Assembly (NCBI GenBank): GCA_905250115.1
Contig: CAJNOI010000007.1
Coordinates: 545,796 to 609,795 of the forward strand
Source: Adineta steineri
Lineage: Eukaryota > Rotifera > Eurotatoria > Adinetida > Adinetidae
Direction: 5' to 3'
Length of the DNA stretch: 64,000 nt
This document shows, piece after piece, positions 1 to 11,177 of this stretch (the stretch's first letter is position 1; the number at the start of each line of letters is the position of its first letter). The position numbers and the translations under genes were made by a program. The notes beneath the pieces were generated by a model. The model was not told the origin of the DNA and did not search any database. It saw only the letters and a program-made list of their open reading frames with translations.

Positions 1-284
1 CAGCAAAGAATATGATAGCTCTCCGAAGTTTTCCTGATAGAGGATTTACTAGAACCTACCAAGGTCTACGTACGGTGCTTTCTGATCAGAATTACTGCTT
101 CCATCTTCGTATGGTTTTCCTGTCTAAACTCAAAGGCGGAATCATCGACCTGTGGATTGATAGATTAGTCTATGTCGCAATAGGTGAATTGCCTACTATT
201 TTATCAGGCTTACAGATCGTAAGGGTGAATAAAAAACATGAAGATTGATATACTTTAGCCGGGTGTAATAAGAAAAGGCCATAC

Positions 285-422
285 CTGATATCGATCGTAC
301 GTGTCAACGATTTGTTTGAGTCGCTGGCACACATTTCGCATAGAACATAGCATAGTGAGAATACTCTGATGGTCCAAAATCCGGTAGACAAGCTCTACCG
401 GTAATGCAACCAAACTTGACAT
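285..422 (-). CDS. F-box-like protein, first exon (partial at window edge)
   Basis: A 46-codon exon starts with ATG at 422 and ends at a CAG|GTATGG donor at 285. The encoded peptide has the F-box pattern: LPVELVYRIL near residue 7, then a helix with Met/Cys/Val and a basic CQRLKQIV segment, ending in DRYQ. F-boxes bind SKP1 and bring substrates to SCF ubiquitin ligases. I could not follow a convincing second exon between 284 and 1, so it lies beyond the window edge or the gene is broken. Base composition is richer in GC than in most genes here. The family call rests on the short motif only. Confidence 0.5.
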
Positions 423-1960
423 GATTTTATTTATCTCCGATAGAAACGGTTGAAATGTGTGGTGTGTTATTGCTTTTATTTCTTCCGTTGAAGTGCGTAT
501 TTACTTCACGCGTGTCGTATTTTTCTTTTGATGGTGCAAGAACACGTCCGAAGCAAAAAAGGTAGAAGGAAAAAGTCGACGACAAAATCTGCTTCTTGTA
601 AAAATAGGGAGGAGTAACGTCTTGTTTGATTGAAGTTTAGCGATACGATGGTGTATGAAAGGACCCTCTCTTCAAGTTGTATCTTATTCGAATGAAGAAC
701 AAAAACATCAAAGATAAAGGGAAAAAAAGCAAAGAATATGAATCACGAAAAACCAGATATGATGTGAAAGAATGTGTGAAGGCATATGAAGATATGATTG
801 TAACAATAGCGAAGGTGTGGGTGTGGGTATGCATACGTGAGGGTATAATATCTGGGTTAAACTTACGCCACATCCACTCATATCTTGTCGATGCGCCATC
901 TTGAGGGTGTGGGTGTCTCTTCTGTTAGCTTACGTCCACACCCACACTCATACCTGCACTCATACGAGAATTACTTTGTGGTTCTTTATGACAATAGTGA
1001 AACTGTAAAAGGTTTTTTCCAGTAAGACGGAAGGAGAAAATGTTTTGTAGAGTCATGGAAAAGTTGTGGCAGATGAGTCGCCATTATTATTAGAAAACTC
1101 TGAAAAGTTTTTTCCAGTAATGCCGAACTATAAAATGTATAATATCGAATACTGTTGAAAGAAAAAAGATTGCAATCAATAATACTGAACTCAGAAAGCT
1201 TCTTTGTTCAAAACTAACGTAAGCCGAGTATGATTCTTCGGGAGAAAAAAGGGTTCACTACGGAGCTGACTTATGAATAACAAAACACTTTTTCAAAAAT
1301 TGTTTCGTATATGTATAGAGTTAAATGAGATTCATTTAATTATTATTAAATGCTTATTGAAGTTAATAAGTGAACTGAAAACAAAAAGTACATTTTACTA
1401 CATATTGATAATTGATACAGTTATAAATTATCATCTAAACAATAATAAAAAGCATGTTGACTAAAATGCAATACTCTTATATTTTTTTCGAATATATGTT
1501 GCAAACTAAGTGTTATTATCATTAAATACCTATCGAAAAAATTTCATCATTTGTGTCATCAAACACATTACAAATTAACTGTGATCAAAAGATTGAAAAA
1601 AAATGTCTTTGACTGTATAATAAAAATCATTGTTCATCTTTCTCTAATATTTATTCCAAGTTTAAAAACAAGTTATTCGATATAAACATTTAAAACTAAT
1701 CTATCATTCCATATTTCCAGTACAAATCTTGAAAGAAAATTTTACATGTGTCACATCCTACATTTAATGAATATCAATAGCATCTGTTACATCCCTTCAC
1801 ATTTTATTTTTAAAACGTCAACCGATGACAATAAAATATATGTTATTACAAATGCCAAATAAAAAGAACAGAACAAACTAGCGAAATGCACCACCAAAAA
1901 GAAAACCAGATGATGAAGAAAAAGATTTTTGTGTGTCATTTATACACATATAGATATCGA
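423..1960. other. Gene-free region with telomere-like motifs
   Basis: I see no supportable gene. From 423 to about 1260 the sequence is less AT-rich than the rest of the window and holds TGTGGG-type repeats and a hairpin (separate entry). From 1260 to 1960 it is plain AT-rich DNA and probably includes the 3' flank of DCTN2. The short open frames here lack domain signals and codon bias. Confidence 0.6.
815..950. repeat. Interstitial TGTGGG-type repeats with hairpin
   Basis: Two tandem TGTGGG units lie at about 817-828, followed by the palindrome GTATGCATAC. Another TGTGGG unit at 907-916 forms a perfect 10-bp inverted repeat (GTGTGGGTGT with ACACCCACAC at 938-947, 21-nt loop). TGTGGG is the telomere repeat described for bdelloid rotifers. 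Whether these are true telomere remnants or part of a mobile element cannot be told from sequence alone. Confidence 0.6.
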
Positions 1961-3844
1961 TTATTTCTTTTTAAGATTTCCACTGCTAACTAATTTTTGA
2001 TCGATACTATTAAGTTGACTTTTAAGTGAATCAAGATTCGAATCGAATGTTGTTTTTAACTAAATATAATTAATTAGATTAATATTTAAAAAATCAACCA
2101 AAAAAAAGCATTTCTACTTGTTTTAAAAGTTGATCATTCGAATCAAGTGATGTTTTTAATGCCTGTTGTTCAGCTTCATAATGCGAAAGTGCTGTACTGA
2201 ATTGAAAAGCTAAATGAAATAAAATATGATTAGAGAAGTTTTTATAAGATCAAACGTTTTTTTTACCTTGTTGATGAAGTTCATTAAGAGCTATTAAACG
2301 TTGTTGAATAATAGGTAAATTAGCTGCCATTGTTTCCCAACGTGACATCATATCGAATAATTCCACAGCCTAGAGTTATAAAATAAATTTATTGTAAAAT
2401 GATTTATGTTTGTTTTACCTTGCTCTGTTTATCTTGTTCATCAACAACCGTTTTTTTATCATTAATTGCATTTAAACGAGCAAGAACATTGGCTAATTTC
2501 ATATCAATATGATCAATATTTGTTCCATCCAGTAAATTAACACGTGTAGTTAATTGTTCGAGTGAATTCTAAATGATAATATGAAATTAAAAAGTTTTTT
2601 CTAAGAATTCATTTTTACTAATAAAGATTTTGATTCAATCTAAAAGAGAAAAAGAATTCAGATAATAAATAAAATATAAATAAAAGAAAGTATTACTGGT
2701 TGTTGTTCATTAAGGCCAATCAAATTTTCAAGTTTTGATACTTTTTGTTCGATATCCGAAAGCTAAATATTAATATTTAATTTACAAAAATAATTTTTTC
2801 TGTAAGAAGAAAACAAATAATCGTTACTTGAAGAGCTGATGTTGATGAACTACCAACTGTTGCAGCTGTTGCCGGATTAATATATAATTTAAATGTATCC
2901 GAATTCTTTTGTCCTCCATTTGTTTGTTTTGCTTCTTGTTTTGAAGCTGCTAATTTTGTTAATAATGAACTAAAAATCAATTCAAAAGACATAAAATATT
3001 CTTTTTATTCCATATATAATTAATAATAACCTTGTATCACGTTCATTTAAAAGAAATTTAGCTCCATAGACTTTAGATGTATGTTCTTGTAATTGTTGGA
3101 TATGTTGAACAAGAGCATTTAAATTTTCACTTTCCTCTGAACTTAAACCTTCTTTTGACGTCTAACATAGATACATAAATATAATTAAAAAAAAGAATTT
3201 AATTTCAATAATTACTTGATTGAATTCTCCTTCTAATTCTTGTAATTCAGCCATTAAACGTTTATAACGTTCGATTGGAGTTTCAGATTCATGTTCCGCA
3301 TACTATTTAAAAAGAATAGAATAAAAGTCTTAGAAATATAGAATCTCGTAATATTTTGATACGATTCTCTTTAAAGAAAAGATTTCAATGATAAAAATGC
3401 TCATGTCTGAACAAATAAATACTGAAAGATCAATTCTTTGTAAAACATTCTCTAGATTATTTATTTACATTTTGATAGATTCCATGTTGAACATAACCAC
3501 GAGCTTTAGTTGAATTATCAGCAAAATCTAATAGAAAATATGAATTATTTAATATGTTATATTCACATGACCTTGACATACTCGCTACTTTGCCATTGAG
3601 ATATTTTCCATTAAATACATCGTGAACTTCTTTTGCATTAATATCAAATTGATTAACAGCTTCAGAGTTATCATATCCGACTTCATTCATTTGTTCATTA
3701 ACTGGATAATCTGGTGTTTCAAAACAATCTGGTTGATCATTAACCTATTATTAAAAGAAAAAATATTTTTAATTCAAAAATAATTTTCAAGTTTTTTCTA
3801 CTTACAATACCAGGTAAATTAACATAATCAAGTTTTTTCATCAT
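1961..3844 (-). CDS. DCTN2: Dynactin subunit 2 (dynamitin)
   Basis: p50/dynamitin is the shoulder subunit of dynactin, the cofactor that links cytoplasmic dynein to cargo. I assembled eleven exons in frame: 3844-3806, 3744-3469, 3302-3216, 3161-3031, 2969-2828, 2762-2697, 2639-2619, 2568-2419, 2369-2267, 2209-2118 and 2059-1961, stop TAA. The N-terminus MMKKLDYVNLPGI and the following QPDCFETPDYP match the conserved dynamitin start. The middle and C-terminus are predicted coiled coil, including RWETMAANLPIIQQRLIALN, which matches the family. One exon is only 21 bp. The start is the first ATG after an acceptor-like TTTTGTAG. It follows TMEM39A by 160 bp on the same strand. Human p50 is about 400 residues, and this model has about 330. 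Confidence 0.9.
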
Positions 3845-3852
3845 ATTGATAT

Positions 3853-3854
3853 CT
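3853..3854 (-). other. Putative trans-splice acceptor upstream of DCTN2
   Basis: Read on the minus strand, TTTTGTTTTGTAG ends 8 nt before the first DCTN2 ATG, and the upstream gene's stop codon is only 160 bp away. A T-rich tract plus AG fits an acceptor. A cis-spliced 5' UTR intron is the alternative. Confidence 0.45.
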
Positions 3855-4004
3855 ACAAAACAAAATCATTTACGAATACAACAAAAAATAACATGAGATT
3901 CATTCACAGAACATTATTGTTAATTTCATGTTCTTCTTTTTTTTTTTTTTATCTGAATTCACAAAAAAAGCCAACAATACATATATATATATAATCAATC
4001 ATTC

Positions 4005-5255
4005 TCAACCATAAACTAAATAAAGTAAATACATATCACGCGTTGTATGACCAATAGTATATGTATTAAAAATGAATAGTATCATTTGTGGTACAACAAT
4101 AAACCAACGTTGATCAAGTAAAAGAAATAATATTTGAAGAATCACAAGTATAATCTGTATTGAACATAAAATTAATGGAAAAATAAATGGCCGACTAAAT
4201 AATATTGCAAAACGTGTATGGTACATATTAGCTGGTTCAGCAACTGTTGAACTACATTGTGATGAACGATAAATTTGCCGTTTATATTTAACAATAGAAT
4301 TTGGTTCATATCCTATTTGATTTTTTTCATCCCATGATGGAATTGTTGATGAATGATTATGATTTGTTAAACATTGCCATGAACCAAGATGTTTTCCATT
4401 TCGATGAAAAACAGTTAATAATTCCAAAGGCAGATAATGACTTGTATATACCATAATTAAACTAAGAAATACAATAAAACTAAATTGAAATAGCAGAGTT
4501 ACATCAAGACGAATATAATGTGTATCACAGAATGCTAATGGAACAATACAAATATAATAAACTGATAGAAATGATGAAAAAAGTATATGTCGTATACGTT
4601 GATTAAATTCTATACGAAGACAATCAGTTTCATAACGTAAATCATATGCATGTGGTGAACAATAATGTCCAGGTAAACTATTGGATGAAATTGACATTTG
4701 TTGTTGTTGTTGTTGCTGTTGTTGATATGATTTCGAATTTTGATCTTGATAAACAAGTAATGAACAAATAAGTGGATAAGTAAAAACAAGTACATATTTC
4801 CATGAATAAAACCAAAATGAATAAATGAAAGCGATTATATTAATTATTATTCGAAGTAAAATTAATTTTTCTTGCAATGCAAAACAAAATATAATCAATA
4901 TACCAATAACACAACCATCAATACGATGCCAATGAATAAATGAAGCTGAAGTTGAATAAGGACCAATCCATTTTTCTGATTTATAAATTAATAAATACTG
5001 TAAAAAGAGTGATATAATTTTACAGATAGTAAGACATGTTTCAAATATAAAATCTGATTCAATTGGTGGACGAGGAACATAACGATGTTCAATCTCATTT
5101 GTAGGTAATGTTGATATTGATGAAGATCGTGGTGGTGTACCACAGAAAGCAATAATACGAGTGTTACTTGTATCATTATGCTGAGTACTACTTGAACGTG
5201 AAGATGGACTAAATGTTGCACCAGTATTAGTATTATTAGTATTACGTTGATGCAT
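4005..5255 (-). CDS. TMEM39A: Transmembrane protein 39 (TMEM39A/B family)
   Basis: A single uninterrupted 416-codon frame. Several hydrophobic helices are visible, and the central block CLRIEFNQRIRHILFSSFLS followed by YYICIVPLAFC and later HLGSWQ matches TMEM39 proteins. These ER multi-pass proteins act in ER-Golgi trafficking, collagen secretion and control of SAC1-dependent autophagy. The N-terminal ~60 residues are Ser/Thr/Asn-rich and probably disordered. A glutamine run interrupts the loop after the third hydrophobic block. Having no introns is unusual beside the intron-rich neighbours and could reflect retrocopying or intron loss. An acceptor-like AG lies 9 nt before the ATG. A versus B paralogue cannot be assigned. 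Confidence 0.87.
   Translation of the reverse strand: MHQRNTNNTNTGATFSPSSRSSSTQHNDTSNTRIIAFCGTPPRSSSISTLPTNEIEHRYVPRPPIESDFIFETCLTICKIISLFLQYLLIYKSEKWIGPYSTSASFIHWHRIDGCVIGILIIFCFALQEKLILLRIIINIIAFIYSFWFYSWKYVLVFTYPLICSLLVYQDQNSKSYQQQQQQQQQMSISSNSLPGHYCSPHAYDLRYETDCLRIEFNQRIRHILFSSFLSVYYICIVPLAFCDTHYIRLDVTLLFQFSFIVFLSLIMVYTSHYLPLELLTVFHRNGKHLGSWQCLTNHNHSSTIPSWDEKNQIGYEPNSIVKYKRQIYRSSQCSSTVAEPANMYHTRFAILFSRPFIFPLILCSIQIILVILQILFLLLDQRWFIVVPQMILFIFNTYTIGHTTRDMYLLYLVYG
4697..4723 (-). repeat. Polyglutamine tract in TMEM39A
   Basis: A run of CAA/CAG codons (TTG/CTG on the plus strand) encodes nine consecutive Gln in a cytosolic or lumenal loop. It is in frame and does not break the gene. Confidence 0.85.
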
Positions 5256-6813
5256 GGCACGTTCTAATTAATAAACACTTCGATTAGTGACAAACATTAA
5301 GGCATTAGTTAAGCATTTTGTTTTATTCATTCTTATATTCAACGTTAAAAAATATGATTGGTTCTTCTCCAATCAAGTTTCAGAATAAAAACGACATCTA
5401 TTATTTCATATTAAACATATTTTATGATTAATGTCTGCAGTAGTACGTGTATACCAAGCTAAAACAAAATGTACAACATTTTTTATACATATTCTCCAGA
5501 AAAATAATGTGTACACTGTACACTTAGCAGAAGAAATTTATATTTTAAATTTAATTTTTCGACAACATTTATGTTTACTTGTTAAAAAATTTGAATGTTG
5601 CACACTTTTCTTATTACTAATAGAATTATGAAAACGAATTTTTAGAGCATTTTTTGTTATTATAATGGAAGACTGCAGATGAATATGTCTAATGTATCAA
5701 TATTTTCCGGTACAAAAATCTAAGAAGATTCAGATATTAAAGTTAAAGATGTGTATATGCAAAAATACCGACAAAATACAATTTTATCTTGAGCGTTGTC
5801 TTCGTTGTTTAAAAACCAATAAAAGTTCAGTAATTCAAGTTCTTCTCTCAATATTGTATTTTAAATGACTTCGAATTTATATGATCTTCGTTTGCTTTAC
5901 TCTAATACACATAAAAATGAATTCATTCAAGTTCTTTTCTAGGAAGATTAAATCGTCTCGAAAGGATTAAAAGAGCAATATTTGTTATCCAAAATAAATG
6001 AACACACGCCGAAAACAAAAAATTATTCAAAATCGATTTTCCTTCAATATTCTGTATCTTTGACTAGTCTGTCTATTGATCGATTTCATATAGCGTTAAC
6101 GAACACTTATGTAATTTCATCAATGAAGAAATAGTATTAACTCCCTTCATATGATTTATGTAGAATAATATGGCAGATAAAGCTAAAACAAGAAATAATG
6201 AAAATGCATCGTTAATATCTATCAACTAATTGATTAACTAACGAATCATCGATTGTTTATTCAAATCTCTTGATTTCTGCTTACATAACTGATGTTATTT
6301 TTCGCTCGAAAAACGATAAAGCTTTACGATAGTTTGTCGAAATATGTAATAATAAACCATTGTTCAATACATTTATCGAAGTTTCTTATTCGAATTTTAT
6401 TAGCACTATTATACATATAATTTTCCTAATGTAAAAAGTCGAATGCATAAATAGATAGAATGATTTTGTGAGAAACACAATTCGTTTTAGTTACATGCTC
6501 ATTTTCATTCTATGTTTCTTCGTGATTCATATATCCAACAATAACAATGAAACGAATAGTTAACAGTCGTACTGTGACTATATAAACAGCATGTTTTCTA
6601 TCAAATGAAAGTGAATTGTCCTCTCTCACATTCCAGGTATAAATCAACGACTATCGATGTGGAAATGCGCATATGTATATTCTGTAGTCGATGGCGAAAG
6701 GCAAGAAAAAAAAAAGAAAATATTTAGATAGTCTTCCTATTCCTTCATTCGTTGTCATTTTATTTCTTTTTTGAGATAGGCATACACAAATAGTTACACG
6801 TCATTCGCATCGC
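5256..6813. other. Divergent intergenic region
   Basis: This 1.56-kb AT-rich region lies between the 5' ends of TMEM39A (-) and the cyclin-like gene (+), so it should hold both promoters. I see no coding exon with a recognisable product. An AG at 6778-6779 after a T-rich stretch may be the 5' UTR acceptor of the cyclin gene. Confidence 0.6.
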
Positions 6814-8602
6814 ATGGGAGACGACCGAAATCAATTAGTACCAGGTTCAACTGGGGATGTAAATTTTATTATCTAATTAATTATTTTTCTTTTAAATAAA
6901 CAAAAATTTTATTTTCTCCATCTAGAGTCCATTCAATAATAATAATTTAACTGCTATTCAACGACCTCTTCAATCAACGATCTTCTGTTATAATTGTAAG
7001 ATTTACTGATTATTTCACAAAAAAAAAAAGAATTTATTTTTTATTCTAAAATAGTTCTCTGTGATACTTTGGAGCCTATCTCTTCAACTTCAGCTGATTA
7101 TCATACACATGCATCACGTATACAACGTGTTGGTCTTCATCAATATTTATTTGAACATACAAATACTCTTCTCGTAGGTTTGTCTCTTGAAATAAGAACA
7201 TTTTATTGATATGTGTTTTTTTTTCTATTTTCTCCTACAGTTACTTGAAGCTCGACAATCACATACATTAAATTTTAGTGTTCTTTGGCTTCGAACTGTT
7301 TTACAACGTTCAGCCGTTAGTCTTATATGGCGTCAATCAATTGTTAATTGGTTAATTGGAATACAAGTTTGTGCTTTTTTCTTCTTCATTAAAATGATTT
7401 AAGATAATCATAAAATATTTTTAGCGTAAAAATCATATGAAAGAAGAAGTAGCTCAACATTGTGTTCGACTTCTTGATGCACGAGATACATTACGTGGAC
7501 ATTATGATCGTGATTATCAATTACGTGCTATGGGTTATTTTATTCTTGTGGCTAAATTTCATAATCGTATCCAAGTGAAAGTAACAATAATAAACTTAAA
7601 TATTTATATACTGAATATATATATATTTCTTAGCTTGAAGAATATTCACGTTATTCAGCTAATGCATTTGATCCACGTGATATTGGCCATATAGTACGAC
7701 ATTTATTTGCTGAACTTAATTTTGATTTTCAATTAGCATTGCCACAAGAATTTGTCGAACTTTTTCTCGAACTTAATTCAACTGAATCATGTAAATTAAA
7801 TGAACCAAAAGTAAATTTATTTTTTTGTTCTATGAATTTCTATTATTAATTAATTTTCATAGATTCGTGCATTAAGTAATTTATTTATTCATGTTGCATG
7901 TATTCAATCATGGTCAAGTTGTTTCAATGCATCACTTCTTGCTACTTCAGTACTTGTTCTTTCATTTAAATTTATGCGTCAAGTCCGTCCTGATATTCCA
8001 CATTTAAATTATATTTTATGGACATGTACTTATCCAGTTGAATTAGTTCTTGGACTTGCCGGTTATATAGCAATGATTGTTGCTGATATGCCTAGTGAAC
8101 CAACTGATCGAGCTAATCATTATTTCGTAAGATAAACAGAAGGAAGAAAAAATAATTAAATTTAAAAATATTTTCGTTTCTTTTTCAGTATGCAACAAAA
8201 CTTTATAACGATGAATGTCATCATGAAAATCATTTCAGTGTTAATAATGTAAAAAAATTCTGTCGAGAATTTGTTCAAGGTTCAATGGTTAATCGACAAA
8301 TAGCATTAGGTATGCGATCACTTGTATCTCAACAACGACGAATTATCGAACAATCCTATTTTACACCACATCCATTAGTAACAGTGACACAACAAACAAC
8401 ACCATTACTTAATCCAACTCCAACTAATTTATCTCGATTAATTAGCGATACTCCTCGAAAACCACCACATATCGATCAAGAAGAACAAAAACAACCTATG
8501 CGATTAACTGTTCGGGCTGTTCTTGCAGCAAAACGATTCGGTAAACTAGTTATGGAACGTCGACAAACACGACAACGACAAGATATGATAACAGTTGCAT
8601 AA
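6814..8602 (+). CDS. Divergent cyclin-box protein
   Basis: Eight exons join in frame from ATG at 6814 (exon 1: 6814-6858) to TAA at 8602. Exons 4-6 encode a cyclin N-box: WRQSIVNWLIGIQ, then LLDARDT, then YQLRAMGYFILVAKF and a final LNFDFQLALPQEFVELFLEL. These align with the cyclin signature (R..iv.WL, llD, QL.a...f.iA.K, L.f.l..P...Fl). A second helical block (exon 7) fits the C-box, followed by a basic, Gln-rich tail. Cyclins bind and activate CDKs. The usual Lys and Glu of the CDK-contact surface are hard to place, so I give no subclass (a B-type or orphan cyclin is possible). MEIOB lies 470 bp downstream on the same strand. Confidence 0.65.
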
Positions 8603-9072
8603 ATATCAATCAAATTTTTCTTTTTTTCAAAACGTCTCGAAATTTTAACATTCTTTATTAATATTTTGAAAAAAAACAAAAGAATGAAATCGTCATAAAG
8701 AAAAACAGTAAAATTTTGATAACAACGATTTAAGTTTATTTTTTCAGTTAACCATTTTCTTTTTCTTCTATTTTTTATTTTCAACAACTGTATTATGTAT
8801 AAATAGATATAGTATATAGAGACTTTTTTCTTTTCATTTCTTTTTTTGTTATTATTTTTTCACGAAAGATGTTTAATAAACAGAGATCTTTAATACATTA
8901 CTTATGGTACTTTAAAAGAATAATTCATATAAACTGCATTGGTATTGTGTTAATAAACTATTGGTTTATCTAGTTTTAATATAACGGAAATATTTGAAAA
9001 AAAAATTTAAATTAAATGATTAACCAATAGTATAATTTTACCTGGATATGTATCGCTCAATCTAACTATTCG
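8603..9072. other. Short intergenic spacer, cyclin-like to MEIOB
   Basis: AT-rich 470 bp with no coding signal. It should hold the 3' UTR of the cyclin-like gene. An AATAAA-type signal (TTTAATAAACAG) occurs near 8871. Confidence 0.6.
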
Positions 9073-11116
9073 ATGAACATTTTCTACATATTTTCATACG
9101 AAGAAGAACAGTTGAATATGATGGTAAATTGAATTTTAATTTTTCTAGTAATATTTTGAATAAAATAGGATTATGAAAAATCTTTGCAATCAACTGGAAC
9201 ACTCCAAAGAGTTGTTAAATTAAATACATTATCATCGAATAATCCAGGTTTAGTTGATGGTGTAAGTTCGTTGTTTTTCTCTTATTACTTTAAAATTTGA
9301 TGTTTCTTTAAAGATTATGTATGGTATTGTAATTGGTAAAGTTGAATTACGAATATTTGAAGGAAGTATGTATTCATCTTCTATGTTCGTTTAATTTTAA
9401 CATTATTAATTCAAGGTGATCGTCATCAAAGAAGTGTATTAAATTTTACATTTCGAGATTCAATTAAAGATTTTATTAATGTTGCTTATTGGCTGCCACC
9501 AAAAGATCTAATGATTATTAGTAGTAAATTTACAATTGGTGATGTTGGTAAGACTATTTTGATTGAATTCAAGGCAAATCATCTATATATTTTCGTTCTA
9601 GTTGCACTTCATTATCCAACTGTAAAACCAAAATTAGACGATAAAGCAAATAATTATACGCCATGGACACCATTGTATGTTTTTTCTTTGTCTATTGATA
9701 ACATTTCATATTTTTTTGATAATCTACTTAGATCTTTTGAACTTTCATTAAATGAAAAATCATATATGGAAAAAGTTGAAGGTCCAAAAGCCAAGCAATA
9801 TGAATTATTAGCTTCTGTACCTTGTCGAGCAGGACATGATTATTATACATTAACACAAGTTGTTACTCATGGTGAACAATTAATAAAAAAAACCAATGGA
9901 ATTAATGTTTTAGCTGGTGTACAACAGGTATTGCTAATATCATATATATTATTTATAATTATTATTAATTAGATCGGTACATTAAAAACAATTCGAACAC
10001 GACGACAACGTGAAACTGATTATGATAATGAAGAAAAACAACTTTTAGAAATTTTACTTTTCGATGGAGAAACTAGTGGTGTTTGGTTAACATTTTGGGA
10101 TAGTGAACAAATTAAAGTAGAGACAAAAATTTATTTGTATTGTTGAAAATGATTGAATTCTCTAATAAGTTTGCTCAACGATGGATACCAGAAGAACACA
10201 TTATATTTTGTATTAGTGTACGTGTTCGTTATGATGAGTATAAAAAAGTATATGGTCTAACTGCAACTCGTAATAGTTTATTTACTGTTAATCCAGGTAA
10301 AAAATTTATTTATAGGCGTAGTATAGTCTCAATTTCTTATTAAGATACGAATGAATCGGTTCAACTCTATGAATCAATGCGATCAATTCCAATCGATGAT
10401 TTACTCAATGTTGCTGTCGATGGTGGTTTTAATAGTAAAAATATTGATTAAAAAATAAATTTATTATTATTATTTTTATTATAGCACTTCAAGCAGTAAT
10501 TGTAACTATAAAAGAATTAAAACAATATATATTAAATGGTGATGGTAATGATACATTTATTGTACAATGTTTTTTAAGTCATTTCGATCTCGATGGACCA
10601 TTAAATCAAGTGATTACTAAAAAATGGTAAAAATGAATATTTTGTTTTTTGTTTAATAAATTTTTCTTAGTATTTTTTGTAATCGATCTATTCGTGATAA
10701 TAATGGTATAATTGAATGTACAGAAGCTGAATGTCGTATGAAATTATTAGAACAAACAAGTGATGATAATCTTACAACAAAAGATGGTTTTAATTTAAAT
10801 GTACATTTAACAGATCATACAGGAACAATTACAAATGTTAAATTAGGTGATGATATTGCTAGAAAAATGTTGAAATGTTCAGTTGATGAATTTATTCTAA
10901 TGTCTGATGAAGAAAAAACGAAACTTAAATGGACATATTTACTTGAAAAAATTCGATTTGGAATTCAAGTAATTTATATTATTCTTATAGTTACACATAT
11001 TCATTACTTTTTTTTGGTAGATTAAAAATAGTACAAATTATACGAAACCAATTATACGTATTGCTTGTTTATTTCCTCGGGAATATTTACCATCATCCAT
11101 CAATGATGATGAATAA
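9073..11116 (+). CDS. MEIOB: Meiosis-specific with OB domains protein
   Basis: MEIOB is an RPA1-like single-strand DNA-binding protein that, with SPATA22, stabilises meiotic recombination intermediates. Exons read in frame contain: MYGIVIGKVE and FTFRDS (first OB fold), HDYYTLTQVVTHGEQL and INVLAG (linker and second OB), a CIFC/CTEAEC zinc ribbon near 10680-10735, and the C-terminal OB motif HLTDHTGTITNVKL followed by DEFILMSDEEKTKLKW. All match vertebrate MEIOB in order. The start is uncertain: ATG 9073 gives the longest frame, and ATG 9118 or 9121 is possible. The stop TAA at 11114-11116 lies 61 bp from the stop of the convergent kinase gene. The sequence looks intact, with no frameshift. 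Confidence 0.9.
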
Positions 11117-11177
11117 TCACCAAATTTTCCTGACTTTTGTTTTCTTCTTTATACAAAAAAATAAATAACAGAAACAT

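Noticed and set aside
12..248. Plus-strand 78-aa open frame at the left edge
   Set aside because: No domain signal, and it lies next to the minus-strand F-box exon; likely chance or the antisense of that gene's continuation.
677..904. Open frames on both strands around the telomere-like repeats
   Set aside because: Low-complexity products created by the repeats, with no start context or homology.
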